From positions 160,752-224,751 of the forward strand of contig CAWVRK010000001.1 in the NCBI GenBank assembly GCA_963932955.1: a stretch of DNA of 64,000 bases, given 5' to 3'. The DNA comes from Flavicella sp963932955 (GTDB lineage Bacteria > Bacteroidota > Bacteroidia > Flavobacteriales > Flavobacteriaceae). The translations under genes were made by a program, and so were the position numbers. Positions 1-8,877 of the stretch are shown piece after piece (the stretch's first letter is position 1; each line of letters begins with the position of its first letter). Below the pieces are notes generated by a model. It did no database searches. It was not told the origin of the DNA and worked only from the letters and a program-made list of their open reading frames with translations.

Positions 1-694
1 TTTCTTTGACGATGGCGACATCTGCAAACCAAACGTTGGCGTACTTCATGAGAATAATGCCTAAAAACACCACAAAAAGAGGAGAGGGAATGTTTTTGTT
101 TATTTTTTTTAAGAGCAACATCAAAAGGATGGCACTAGCTCCGATTGCAAAAGTTGGAAGGTGGATATCAGAGAGATGTTGAAAAAAGAGGAGCAGCAAT
201 TCGTAAATTCGATTGCTCCGCGGGATGGAAATTCCAAAAAAATTTCGAAGCTGACTGAGTGCAATGATGATGGCTGCTGCCGAAATAAAACCACTGATAA
301 CGGGTTTGGACAAGAAATTGATGACAAATCCGAGTTTTAAAAACCCCATAAGCAGCTGCAAAACACCAACGGCACATGCCAAAGTAAGTGCGATGGCAAT
401 GCTATTTTCTGGACCTGTCACCGACAGACTTGCGATGGCAGCCGCTACAATCAAAGAGTCTGTCGCGACAGGTCCAATGGCAATCTTTGATGAAGTTCCC
501 AAGACTGCATAGACCAACTGGGGCAGCAAGGCTGTATAGAGTCCATAAATCGGTGGCAATCCGGCTATTAAGGCATAGGCAATTCCTTGAGGAATCAGAA
601 CGATTCCTACAATCGTTCCTGCGATGGCGTCCTTTCGTATGGAACGCATTGTAAGCTTCGGGAACCATTGTAAAATGGGAAGGTATTTTTTCAT
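1..694 (-). CDS. SulP family anion transporter (partial, C-terminus off the window)
   Basis: Read on the minus strand from an ATG at 694, giving 231 residues before the window ends. It belongs to the SulP/SLC26 family, which moves sulfate, bicarbonate or other anions across the inner membrane. Family marks visible are PQGIAYALIAGLPPIYGLY (residues 35-53) and the GTSSKIAIGP motif (66-75), followed by several hydrophobic helices. The C-terminal half, including any STAS domain, is missing. The gene starts 14 bases after ruvB on the same strand, so the two are probably co-transcribed. The substrate cannot be assigned from what is visible. Confidence 0.9.
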   Translation of the reverse strand, partial: MKKYLPILQWFPKLTMRSIRKDAIAGTIVGIVLIPQGIAYALIAGLPPIYGLYTALLPQLVYAVLGTSSKIAIGPVATDSLIVAAAIASLSVTGPENSIAIALTLACAVGVLQLLMGFLKLGFVINFLSKPVISGFISAAAIIIALSQLRNFFGISIPRSNRIYELLLLFFQHLSDIHLPTFAIGASAILLMLLLKKINKNIPSPLFVVFLGIILMKYANVWFADVAIVKE

Positions 695-708
695 TTTAAA
701 ATCGTTGT

Positions 709-1731
709 TTAAAACAATTCTGCTTGATTTTTTCCTGGGGTCTTGCCCAAGTGTTTGTAAGCCAATTCTGTCACTTCTCTCCCTCTGGGTGTGCGCATGA
801 TAAATCCTTGTTGGATCAAGAAAGGTTCGTAGACCTCTTCAAGAGTTTCCGAATTTTCACTGACCGCTGTGGCCAATGTTGAAATCCCTACAGGACCGCC
901 TTTGAATTTGTCGATGATGGTGGTCAAAATTTTATTGTCCATTTCGTCCAATCCATGAGCATCTACATGCAAGGCTTCCAAACCGTATTTGGCAATTTCG
1001 ATGGTGATGGAGCCGTTTCCTTTGATTTCAGCAAAATCACGTACCCGACGCAACAGGGCATTTGCAATTCTTGGTGTCCCACGACTTCTTCCCGCTATTT
1101 CGATAGCCGCTTCCATGGAAATGGGTGTTTTTAAGATGGAAGCACTTCGCTGTACAATGGTGGTCAGCAAATCGGTTTTGTAGTATTCCAAACGGCTGCT
1201 GATCCCAAAACGCGCACGCATCGGAGCGGTCAACATTCCGGACCGGGTGGTGGCGCCAATCAAGGTAAAAGGCTCTAAGTTCAACTGCACCGTACGCGCA
1301 TTGGGCCCCGACTCAATCATGATGTCGATTTTATAGTCTTCCATTGCGGAGTAGAGGTATTCTTCTACGACGGGACTCAATCGGTGGATTTCATCGATAA
1401 ACAATACATCGCGTTCGTCCAAGCCTGTCAAGAGACCCGCAAGGTCGCCTGGTTTGTCCAAAACAGGCCCAGAGGTAACTTTGATGCCGACACTCAATTC
1501 GTTTGCCAATATGTTGGCCAAGGTTGTTTTTCCCAAACCTGGCGGACCGTGAAACAAGGTGTGGTCGAGGGCCTCTCCTCTTCGATTGGCGGCCTCTACA
1601 AAAATTTTGAGATTTCCCAACGCTTGCTCTTGGCCTGTGAAATCATCGAAGGAAAGCGGACGTAGTTTCTTTTCAACGTCTACTTCTTCATTAGAAAGAT
1701 CGGAATTCTCAGGATTTAAATGTTCGTTCAT
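709..1731 (-). CDS. ruvB: Holliday junction branch migration helicase RuvB
   Basis: A 340-residue AAA+ motor that, with RuvA, drives branch migration of Holliday junctions. The Walker A motif GPPGLGKTT is at residues 62-70. Walker B (LFIDEIH), sensor 1 (GATTRSG) and the arginine-finger region (MRARFG) follow in order, and the winged-helix end has RTPRGREVTELAY. Length is normal for the family. The SulP gene follows closely on the same strand; ruvA and ruvC are not in the window. Confidence 0.98.
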   Translation of the reverse strand: MNEHLNPENSDLSNEEVDVEKKLRPLSFDDFTGQEQALGNLKIFVEAANRRGEALDHTLFHGPPGLGKTTLANILANELSVGIKVTSGPVLDKPGDLAGLLTGLDERDVLFIDEIHRLSPVVEEYLYSAMEDYKIDIMIESGPNARTVQLNLEPFTLIGATTRSGMLTAPMRARFGISSRLEYYKTDLLTTIVQRSASILKTPISMEAAIEIAGRSRGTPRIANALLRRVRDFAEIKGNGSITIEIAKYGLEALHVDAHGLDEMDNKILTTIIDKFKGGPVGISTLATAVSENSETLEEVYEPFLIQQGFIMRTPRGREVTELAYKHLGKTPGKNQAELF

Positions 1732-1846
1732 ACGGCACTCCTACTTAGGTGTTACGAAGATAGGGAAAAAAGAGGTTGCCGGATGTGTTGTAAGAAATTT
1801 AGTTGGTCTTCCAAAAGGGGTTTCTTTTCTTACAAGCCCCGCAATC

Positions 1847-1896
1847 CAAAACAAAACACCCATCAGAGATTCTTTCTTGATGGGTGTTTTGTTTTG
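1847..1896 (-). terminator. Terminator after the coxBA end of the respiratory operon
   Basis: A perfect 19-bp inverted repeat (1847-1865 with 1878-1896) and a 12-base loop. The stem has a GC core (CACCCATCA) flanked by A/T runs, so it could stop transcription in either direction. It lies 22 bases past the coxA stop codon, as expected for the end of the act-cox operon. Confidence 0.8.
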
Positions 1897-1918
1897 TTGA
1901 TTTTGGAACTAAGGAAAT

Positions 1919-3670
1919 TTAAGACTCCTCTTCACCTTCTTTTAAGGGGACATTTTGAGGGACAAAATCTTCTTCGTAACCCGGTTTGCTATAATCGTAT
2001 GCCCAGCGTTCTACAGAAGGTATTTTTCCAGGCCAGTTTCCGTGGATTCCTTCTACAGGTGTGGTCCATTCCAGCGTTGTAGATTTCCATGGATTTTGTG
2101 TCGCTTTTTTTCCTCTGTAAATACTGAGGAAGAAGTTGATCAAGAAAATAATTTGTGCCAAACCTCCAAGTATGGCAAACAAAGTGATTACGATATTTAC
2201 ATCTGCCAAATCTTCAAAGAGCGGAAATGCGGTGTTTGAGTAGTAACGTCTGGGCAATCCTGCCAAACCGATAAAGTGCATTGGGAAAAAGACTCCATAA
2301 GCTGCGATTGCAGTAATCCAGAAATGCCAGTAGCCCAAAGTCTTATCCATCATTCTTCCGTACATTTTGGGGAACCAGTGGTAGATTCCTGCGTACATTC
2401 CATAAATGGCAGAGACGCCCATCACCAAGTGAAAGTGAGCGACCACAAAGTAGGTGTCGTGTACGTTGATGTCCAAGGCACTGTCTCCTAAAACTATTCC
2501 TGTCAAACCACCAGTAATAAAGGTAGAGACCAAACCGATGGAGAACAACATGGCAGGATTCATCTGCAAGTTTCCTTTCCACAAGGTAGTGATGTAATTA
2601 AAGGCTTTTACTGCCGATGGAATGGCAATCAACAAGGTGGTAAAAGTAAATACCGACCCCAAGAAAGGATTCATTCCAGAGATAAACATGTGGTGTCCCC
2701 AAACGATGGTGGACAAAAATGCGATGGCCATGATAGACCCGACCATGGCACGGTAACCAAAAATTGGCTTGCGCGAATTGGTGGCAATGACTTCTGAAGT
2801 GATGCCCAAAGCAGGAAGCAATACGATGTATACCTCAGGGTGACCCAAGAACCAAAAAAGGTGTTCAAACAAGACGGGTGAGCCCCCTTGGTAATGCAGT
2901 ACTTCGCCGCTGATAAAAATATCTGACAGGTAAAAGGAGGTCCCAAAACTTCGGTCAAAAATCAACAACAAGGCTGCTGACAAGAGTACTGGAAATGAAA
3001 CCACTCCGATAATGGCTGTGATGAAAAAGGCCCACATGGTCAAAGGCAACCGCGTCATTTTCATCCCTTTGGTACGCAAATTCAATATGGTTACGATGTA
3101 ATTCAAAGAACCAATCAAGGAAGATGCAACAAAAATAGCCATGGATACCAACCAAAGCGTCATTCCCAGTCCTGAACCGGGGATGGCTTGTGGCAAGGCG
3201 CTCAAAGGAGGGTAGATGGTCCAACCTGCAGAGGCAGGTCCTGCTTCTACAAACAAAGAAATGACCATAATCACACTGGAGATAAAGAACAACCAGTAAG
3301 AAATCATGTTCATAAAACCAGAAGCCATGTCACGGGCTCCAATCTGCAATGGAATCAACAAGTTACTAAACGTACCACTCAGTCCTGCTGTCAATACAAA
3401 AAAGACCATGATGGTACCGTGAATGGTCACCAATGCCAAGTACATGTCCGGATCCATTACCCCATCTGTCTGGTGGTGTCCTAAAAACGCTTCAATGATT
3501 GAAAAAGAACGTTCCGGCCATGCAATTTGCAAACGGAATAACATGGACATAAAAACGCCGATGACCCCCATAATGATTCCTGTAACCAAAAATTGCTTGG
3601 AAATCATTTTGTGATCTTGACTAAAAATGTATTTGGTAACAAAAGTTTCTTTATGGTGGTGCTCTGACAT
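1919..3670 (-). CDS. coxA: Cytochrome c oxidase subunit I (aa3 type, A family)
   Basis: A 583-residue multi-helix membrane protein, the catalytic subunit that reduces oxygen at the heme a3/CuB site and pumps protons. The low-spin heme ligand is in LVTIHGTIMVFF (H83). GHPEVY near residue 275 supplies the CuB His, the cross-linked Tyr and the D-channel Glu typical of type A1 oxidases. GHHMF near 324 gives two more CuB ligands and AHFHLVMG near 411 the heme a3 and heme a ligands. It is the last gene of act-cox, 90 bases after coxB and before a strong terminator. Subunits III and IV are some 22 kb away. Confidence 0.97.
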   Translation of the reverse strand: MSEHHHKETFVTKYIFSQDHKMISKQFLVTGIIMGVIGVFMSMLFRLQIAWPERSFSIIEAFLGHHQTDGVMDPDMYLALVTIHGTIMVFFVLTAGLSGTFSNLLIPLQIGARDMASGFMNMISYWLFFISSVIMVISLFVEAGPASAGWTIYPPLSALPQAIPGSGLGMTLWLVSMAIFVASSLIGSLNYIVTILNLRTKGMKMTRLPLTMWAFFITAIIGVVSFPVLLSAALLLIFDRSFGTSFYLSDIFISGEVLHYQGGSPVLFEHLFWFLGHPEVYIVLLPALGITSEVIATNSRKPIFGYRAMVGSIMAIAFLSTIVWGHHMFISGMNPFLGSVFTFTTLLIAIPSAVKAFNYITTLWKGNLQMNPAMLFSIGLVSTFITGGLTGIVLGDSALDINVHDTYFVVAHFHLVMGVSAIYGMYAGIYHWFPKMYGRMMDKTLGYWHFWITAIAAYGVFFPMHFIGLAGLPRRYYSNTAFPLFEDLADVNIVITLFAILGGLAQIIFLINFFLSIYRGKKATQNPWKSTTLEWTTPVEGIHGNWPGKIPSVERWAYDYSKPGYEEDFVPQNVPLKEGEEES

Positions 3671-3760
3671 AATGTATTTTGTTTTAATAGTTCCCTTCTC
3701 CTAGATTGAAAGGCAGTGCAAATTAATTATTTATAACTCTTAAACGGGTTTGATTACCGT

Positions 3761-4828
3761 TTAGTTGACCAATTCGGTAATTGTTTTTTGTTGTTTCAAC
3801 CAGCTGTAAAAATCGGCTTCTTCTTCCACGACTATTTTCATTTGCATGTTGTAGTGAGAGGCTCCGCAAATTTTGTTACACAACAGGAGGTATTCAAATT
3901 CATAAGGATCTTCTCCTTTTGCTTTTCGAAGTTTGTTGATACCGTTCACTTTTCGGACGGTTTCTTCTTGAACACGCATTTCTTGAGTGGTAAATTTGGG
4001 GGTAAATCCGAATTCAGTCACCATCCCAGGAACACAGTTCATCTGCGCTCTAAAGTGGGGCATGTATGCAGAGTGCAGTACGTCTTGAGATCTAAATTTA
4101 AAGACGATTTTTCTTCCTTTGGGCAAGTGCAGTTCACGAACGGGTATGTCATCCGCCGAATTGGCATCTGTCATGTCGATTCCAATGGTATTGATGTCTT
4201 TGATGTTGCGAACGTTTCCACGCCCCAAGGTGTTGTCAGCCCCTGCATAGCGCGCTTGCCAGTTGAATTGTTGTGCGTATACTTCAATGACCAAAGGGTT
4301 TTCTGAATCAGAGAGGTCCATCACATCATTCCAAGTGTACAATCCGTAGCCGATCAAAGCAGTCAATACGATAGTAGGAATGGTCGTCCAGATCAATTCT
4401 AGCTTGTGACTGTCAGCATAAAAGAGTGCTTTTCTGTTGTTAATCCCTCTGTATTTGAACGAGAAATAGAACAGTAAAAATTGAGTGGCAAATTGCACAA
4501 CTCCAATCAAGACAAAGGTGATTAAAAATAAATTGTCGTCATTTTCTCCCTCTACTGAAGCTGATTCGGGCAACATGATGTCGTTCATAAAAAACAAACA
4601 ATAAGTCATCAAAAGGTAGAATCCAATCAAAAAGATTAAAAAGAATTTTCCGTGAATGTCGTTGTCTTTTTCAGTAGCTACAGGATTTTCTTCGCTTTTT
4701 GCAATGGCGTTTACGGGTTCTCCCTTGTCGTTGTTCAAAATTACTTGTTTGTAACTTGACAAACGATTCAGTTGCCAGATTCCGAGTCCTACTGCGACAG
4801 CTATAAAAATGTAAAATAAAGCTAGCAT
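3761..4828 (-). CDS. coxB: Cytochrome c oxidase subunit II
   Basis: A 355-residue protein carrying the CuA centre that accepts electrons and hands them to subunit I. The CuA site is complete: an upstream His in DVLHSAYMPHF, then CNKICGASHYNM (Cys-x3-Cys, His, Met) near residue 320. Three hydrophobic helices lie near 1-20, 58-80 and 102-125; the extra N-terminal helix is one more than in textbook subunit II. There is no fused cytochrome c domain, which fits direct electron delivery from the ACIII encoded just upstream. Confidence 0.96.
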   Translation of the reverse strand: MLALFYIFIAVAVGLGIWQLNRLSSYKQVILNNDKGEPVNAIAKSEENPVATEKDNDIHGKFFLIFLIGFYLLMTYCLFFMNDIMLPESASVEGENDDNLFLITFVLIGVVQFATQFLLFYFSFKYRGINNRKALFYADSHKLELIWTTIPTIVLTALIGYGLYTWNDVMDLSDSENPLVIEVYAQQFNWQARYAGADNTLGRGNVRNIKDINTIGIDMTDANSADDIPVRELHLPKGRKIVFKFRSQDVLHSAYMPHFRAQMNCVPGMVTEFGFTPKFTTQEMRVQEETVRKVNGINKLRKAKGEDPYEFEYLLLCNKICGASHYNMQMKIVVEEEADFYSWLKQQKTITELVN

Positions 4829-4867
4829 ATGTTCTATTTATTTTTGTGAATTAGTTTGTGTGTCTTA

Positions 4868-6253
4868 TTAATATTGGAAGGTTTCGCTTTCATGTAAGAA
4901 TGGGTTTCCTTTTGCCAACAAAGGCGCTTTTGAGAGGCTTGTAAATACTGAGTAGATAAACAATCCTAAGAAAAACAACAAGGCTCCAATTTCAGGGATT
5001 CCAAAGAACCATTGGTCTCCTACTGTTCCTGGCATGATCATGATGAATACGTCCATGTAGTGTCCGAGCAAGATCACGATTCCTCCTCCAATTACAAAGT
5101 GAGGGATGCGCTTGTAATCACTGTTGATCAAGAGCAATATCGGGAAGATAAAATTCATGACAACCAACAAGAGGAAGGGCAATTTGTACTCCTCGAAGCG
5201 TTGTACAAAATACGTTGTTTCTTCGGGCATGTCTGCATACCAGATCAACATGAATTGTGAGAACCACAAATAGGTCCAAAAAACACTGAATCCAAACATG
5301 AATTTCGCCAAATCATGAATGTGGCTGTTGTTTACAAACGGCAGGTGGCCTTTGGATTGCAAATAGATGGTTACGATGGCAATGGTGGTCACTGAAGACA
5401 CGAGCATGGTGGCAAAAATGTACCATCCAAAAAGTGTGCTGAACCAGTGTGGGTCCAAAGACATGATCCAGTCCCAAGACATCATGGATTCTGTAAATAG
5501 GAAGAACAACAAAAACAAAACAGACATCTTAAAGTTTTTCTTGTAGTTTACCAAATCTTTGGCGTTGTCTTGAGCCAAAGATCTTTTTCGAGACCAGTGT
5601 CTATATAGGTTCCATCCGGTGATGTATACAATCGCTCTGATCGACCATCCGGGAACGTTTAGCCACCAGCTTTTTCCATCAATAATAGCATCGTAATTTG
5701 GGCTTGTCGGATCTACTGTTCCGTCTGCCATCCAGACAAATAAGTGGTGTACGTGGGCAGACCCCAACAATAAAAATACCAGTAAAATTAAGGTGACTGG
5801 CAAGAGGTTTCCGGAAATTCCTTCCATGACTCTAAAAAGAACAATGGACCAGCCTGCCTGCGCAACTCTTTGAATGGCATTGAACACCAAAACACCGACA
5901 GTGACCAAGAAGAAAAAGAACAAAGCGGCATAAAATGCTGCCCAAGGTCTGTTTTTCAGTTGGTGAAAGACGTGTGCTGCATGAGCATCTTCTTCAGATA
6001 CTTCGTCGTGGTGGTTGTTATCTTCCTGTGTTGCATGTGCCTCGTGTGAAGCTTCTGAACTGTGCCCTGCTGCCTGATCTTCATGGTGTGCAGGAGCTCC
6101 GTGTGCCCCATGTGCTTGGTGTGCATTGTGCATTTGTTCTTTGACTTCTGCTACGGAACTAGGTGTGGTCAAAAACCCGGAAATTACTCCTAGAGCTCCT
6201 ACGACCATTAATGCCAATGCGATTTTTTTTAATTTGCCTGAAAACTGATACAT
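4868..6253 (-). CDS. actF: Alternative complex III integral membrane subunit ActF
   Basis: A 461-residue polytopic NrfD-like membrane protein and one of the two quinol-side membrane subunits of ACIII. After a first helix (about 10-30) comes an unusual His-rich stretch at about residues 38-98 with 14 histidines, as in HNAHQAHGAHGAPAHHED. The rest alternates hydrophobic helices with short loops containing conserved Trp/Asp motifs such as SWDWIMSLDPHW. It follows actE by 61 bases and precedes coxB by 39. Confidence 0.92.
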   Translation of the reverse strand: MYQFSGKLKKIALALMVVGALGVISGFLTTPSSVAEVKEQMHNAHQAHGAHGAPAHHEDQAAGHSSEASHEAHATQEDNNHHDEVSEEDAHAAHVFHQLKNRPWAAFYAALFFFFLVTVGVLVFNAIQRVAQAGWSIVLFRVMEGISGNLLPVTLILLVFLLLGSAHVHHLFVWMADGTVDPTSPNYDAIIDGKSWWLNVPGWSIRAIVYITGWNLYRHWSRKRSLAQDNAKDLVNYKKNFKMSVLFLLFFLFTESMMSWDWIMSLDPHWFSTLFGWYIFATMLVSSVTTIAIVTIYLQSKGHLPFVNNSHIHDLAKFMFGFSVFWTYLWFSQFMLIWYADMPEETTYFVQRFEEYKLPFLLLVVMNFIFPILLLINSDYKRIPHFVIGGGIVILLGHYMDVFIMIMPGTVGDQWFFGIPEIGALLFFLGLFIYSVFTSLSKAPLLAKGNPFLHESETFQY

Positions 6254-6314
6254 GTTTGTTCGTTTTGAGTGTTGGGAAGGAAGTGTTGGTTTCGACTCCC
6301 GCGACTAGTTCTTT

Positions 6315-6869
6315 TTATTTCAATAAATCGTTTCTTAGTTTTTGAACGTGGTTGATTACTTGCCAACGTTCTTCAATGGTCAATTGACCCGAGTGCGACC
6401 CCATCAAGTTTCTTCCGTACATCAATACGTGATAGATACTTCCTTCTGTGATGTCTCTGTCTTTGTAATTGGGGATTCCTAAGAATTTTTCATTTTTTAC
6501 AAGGGGGCCTTGTCCGTCTCCCTTTTTACCGTGGCATACCACGCAGTATATTCCGTAGAGTGCTTCTCCTTTTTTACTGTTAAGGGTATAAGCTGTCAAA
6601 GGGGATTTGAATTCCTTTTTAGCAGCTTCGTAGCCCTCGTTTGTATTTGGGTACTCGTAAGGAACGTCTCCTCTCGAGATGGTTCCGGCCACGGGTTTCT
6701 GTGCGGATTGTCCATTTTCGTACAATTCATTTTCCGAATAAGTCTCGTGAGGTAGTGCTTGGTACATGTCTGGCATGTATTGCAGCTGTCGTTTTGTTTT
6801 GTCACCACATGAGATGGCGGTCACTACGATCGACAGAAAGATTGCTTGCTTAAGGATACGATTCATCAT
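6315..6869 (-). CDS. actE: Alternative complex III monoheme cytochrome c subunit ActE
   Basis: A lipoprotein-type c cytochrome of about 184 residues. The start MMNRIL was chosen because the more upstream ATG would overlap actD, whereas this one begins 4 bases after it. A hydrophobic segment ends in TAISC, a plausible lipobox. One heme site is present (CVVCH, near residue 118), with a probable Met ligand in RNLMGSHSG. In characterised ACIII this subunit sits next to ActA and passes electrons on. Confidence 0.92.
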   Translation of the reverse strand: MMNRILKQAIFLSIVVTAISCGDKTKRQLQYMPDMYQALPHETYSENELYENGQSAQKPVAGTISRGDVPYEYPNTNEGYEAAKKEFKSPLTAYTLNSKKGEALYGIYCVVCHGKKGDGQGPLVKNEKFLGIPNYKDRDITEGSIYHVLMYGRNLMGSHSGQLTIEERWQVINHVQKLRNDLLK

Positions 6870-6873
6870 GCGC

Positions 6874-7398
6874 TTAGTTCTTATCAATTACGTTTATTTC
6901 TACTGCTCCAGTTTCATGCAAGAGAGCGGTCAATTCTTTTTCGTTGTCATGCACAGAGATTTCCATCAAAAAATGGTCGTCTGTGGTTCTTACATCTGGA
7001 TTTTCAGCTTCTTTGAAAGGCCATATTCTGCTTCGCATATAGAAGGTGATGACCATCAAATGCGCTGCAAAAAAAACGGTCAATTCAAACATGATTGGCA
7101 CAAAGGCCGGCATGTTTTCAACCCAACTGAAATTGGGTTTTCCTCCGATGTCTTGTGGCCAATCTTCAATCATCATATAATTGGTCATCCAAATGGCAAA
7201 AGACAAACCTGTCAATCCGTAAAGGAAAGCGGTGATGGCGAGTTTGGTAGGTGCCAACCCCAAGGCTTTGTCCAATCCGTGAACAGGAAATGGCGTAAAA
7301 ACTTCATCGATATGGTGGTGTGCTGCTTTGACTTTCTTGACAGCATCCATCAAAATATCATCATCGTTGTAGAGGGCGTGTATTACTTTGTTACTCAT
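6874..7398 (-). CDS. actD: Alternative complex III subunit ActD (DUF3341)
   Basis: A 174-residue protein with a soluble N-terminal part, two hydrophobic helices in the middle (about 55-75 and 95-118) and a charged C-terminal tail, the DUF3341 layout. It overlaps the end of actC by 8 bases and is followed by actE 4 bases later, which implies translational coupling. It has no cofactor motif and is thought to be structural. Confidence 0.92.
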   Translation of the reverse strand: MSNKVIHALYNDDDILMDAVKKVKAAHHHIDEVFTPFPVHGLDKALGLAPTKLAITAFLYGLTGLSFAIWMTNYMMIEDWPQDIGGKPNFSWVENMPAFVPIMFELTVFFAAHLMVITFYMRSRIWPFKEAENPDVRTTDDHFLMEISVHDNEKELTALLHETGAVEINVIDKN

Positions 7399-8788
7399 GG
7401 CTTCCGTCTCTTAATTTTTTATAATTTTCTCCTGATACTTTCAAAATAGATTTTACCTCTGCCTGTGCAATTACAGGGAAGGTTCTGGCATACAATAGGA
7501 ACAGTACTCCAAAGAATCCGATGGTTCCGATAAAGACACCTACGTCTACAAAGGTGGGTTCAAAACGTGTCCAAGTAGAGGGCAAGTGTCCTTTACTCAA
7601 TACAATCGCAATGATATCAAAACGTTCAAACCACATTCCGATGTTGATGGCAATAGAAATTAAGAAAGAGCCTATAAAACTCACTCTGATTTTCTTGATC
7701 CACAACAGTTGAGGGATGGCAATGTTGAACAATATCAACGCCCAGAATGCCCATCCATAAGCTCCGGTAGCAGCTCCAACAGACATGTAGGTAAAGTTTT
7801 CATAAGGACTTCCCGTATACCATGCAATAAAGAATTCTGAGGCATAGGCTACGGCAACAATTCCTCCTGTCAGCATGATCACCATGTTCATGTATTCAAC
7901 GTGCAAACGGGTAATGTAGTTTTCGAGATTGGTCACTTTCCTCATGACTCCTAACAAAGTTTGCACCATCGCAAACCCTGAAAAGATAGCTCCTGCAACA
8001 AAGTAGGGAGGGAAAATGGTAGAGTGCCATCCCGGATTGATGGAGGTGGCAAAATCCATGGATACAATAGTGTGTACCGATAGTACCAGGGGAGTGGCCA
8101 AACCGGCCAATACCAAAGAAACTTCTTCAAAACGTTGCCAGTCTTTGGCTCTACCCGACCATCCAAAGCTTAACAAAGCGTATATTTTCTTTTGGAAAGG
8201 CTTGATGGCTCTGTCGCGCAACATGGCAAAATCAGGAAGCAATCCTGTCCACCAAAAGACCAAGGATACTGACAAATAGGTAGAGATGGCAAATACATCC
8301 CACAACAAAGGCGAGTTGAAGTTTACCCACAGCGATCCAAATTGATTTGGAATCGGCAATACCCAATAGGCGTTCCATGGACGTCCCATGTGAATGATTG
8401 GGAACAAACCTGCTTGAAATACTGCAAAAATGGTCATGGCTTCCGCAGAGCGGTTGATGGCCATTCTCCAACGTTGACGGAACAAGAGCAATACTGCTGA
8501 GATCAATGTCCCTGCATGTCCAATACCAACCCACCAAACAAAGTTGGTGATGTCCCAGGCCCATCCAATGTTCTTGTTCAATCCCCACACACCAATTCCT
8601 GTACCGATGGTATAGAGGATGCATCCGATTCCCCATGAAAAGGCAATCAATGAAATTGTAAAGGCGATGTACCAGTTCTTGTTTGCTTTTCCTTCGATAG
8701 GCTTTGCAATGTCAACCGTAATATCGTGGTAACTTTTATCTCCTAATACTAAGGGTTCTCTGATAGGTGCTTCGTAATGAGACGACAT
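7391..8788 (-). CDS. actC: Alternative complex III NrfD-like membrane subunit ActC
   Basis: A 465-residue protein of the NrfD/PsrC family with about ten transmembrane helices. It is the main quinol-binding membrane subunit of ACIII, coupled to the iron-sulfur subunit ActB. Conserved features include GIGHAGTLISAVLLLFRQ in the third helix region and the GRPWNAYW loop. It starts 89 bases after actB and overlaps actD by 8 bases. Confidence 0.94.
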   Translation of the reverse strand: MSSHYEAPIREPLVLGDKSYHDITVDIAKPIEGKANKNWYIAFTISLIAFSWGIGCILYTIGTGIGVWGLNKNIGWAWDITNFVWWVGIGHAGTLISAVLLLFRQRWRMAINRSAEAMTIFAVFQAGLFPIIHMGRPWNAYWVLPIPNQFGSLWVNFNSPLLWDVFAISTYLSVSLVFWWTGLLPDFAMLRDRAIKPFQKKIYALLSFGWSGRAKDWQRFEEVSLVLAGLATPLVLSVHTIVSMDFATSINPGWHSTIFPPYFVAGAIFSGFAMVQTLLGVMRKVTNLENYITRLHVEYMNMVIMLTGGIVAVAYASEFFIAWYTGSPYENFTYMSVGAATGAYGWAFWALILFNIAIPQLLWIKKIRVSFIGSFLISIAINIGMWFERFDIIAIVLSKGHLPSTWTRFEPTFVDVGVFIGTIGFFGVLFLLYARTFPVIAQAEVKSILKVSGENYKKLRDGSHE

Positions 8789-8877
8789 ATTTGTTCTTTT
8801 ATTTATTGTTGTACGATTGAAAGGCGGTAGCTTTTGCGAGCCTTCCTCCTCTCGAACTTTTAATTTTTACTACTCGG

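Noticed and set aside
388..668. Open frames on both strands inside the left-edge gene
   Set aside because: They are shadows of the SulP transporter, which continues past the window edge.
6600..7449. Long plus-strand ORF opposite actE and actD (227 residues)
   Set aside because: Antisense shadow of two well-supported genes, with no domain features.
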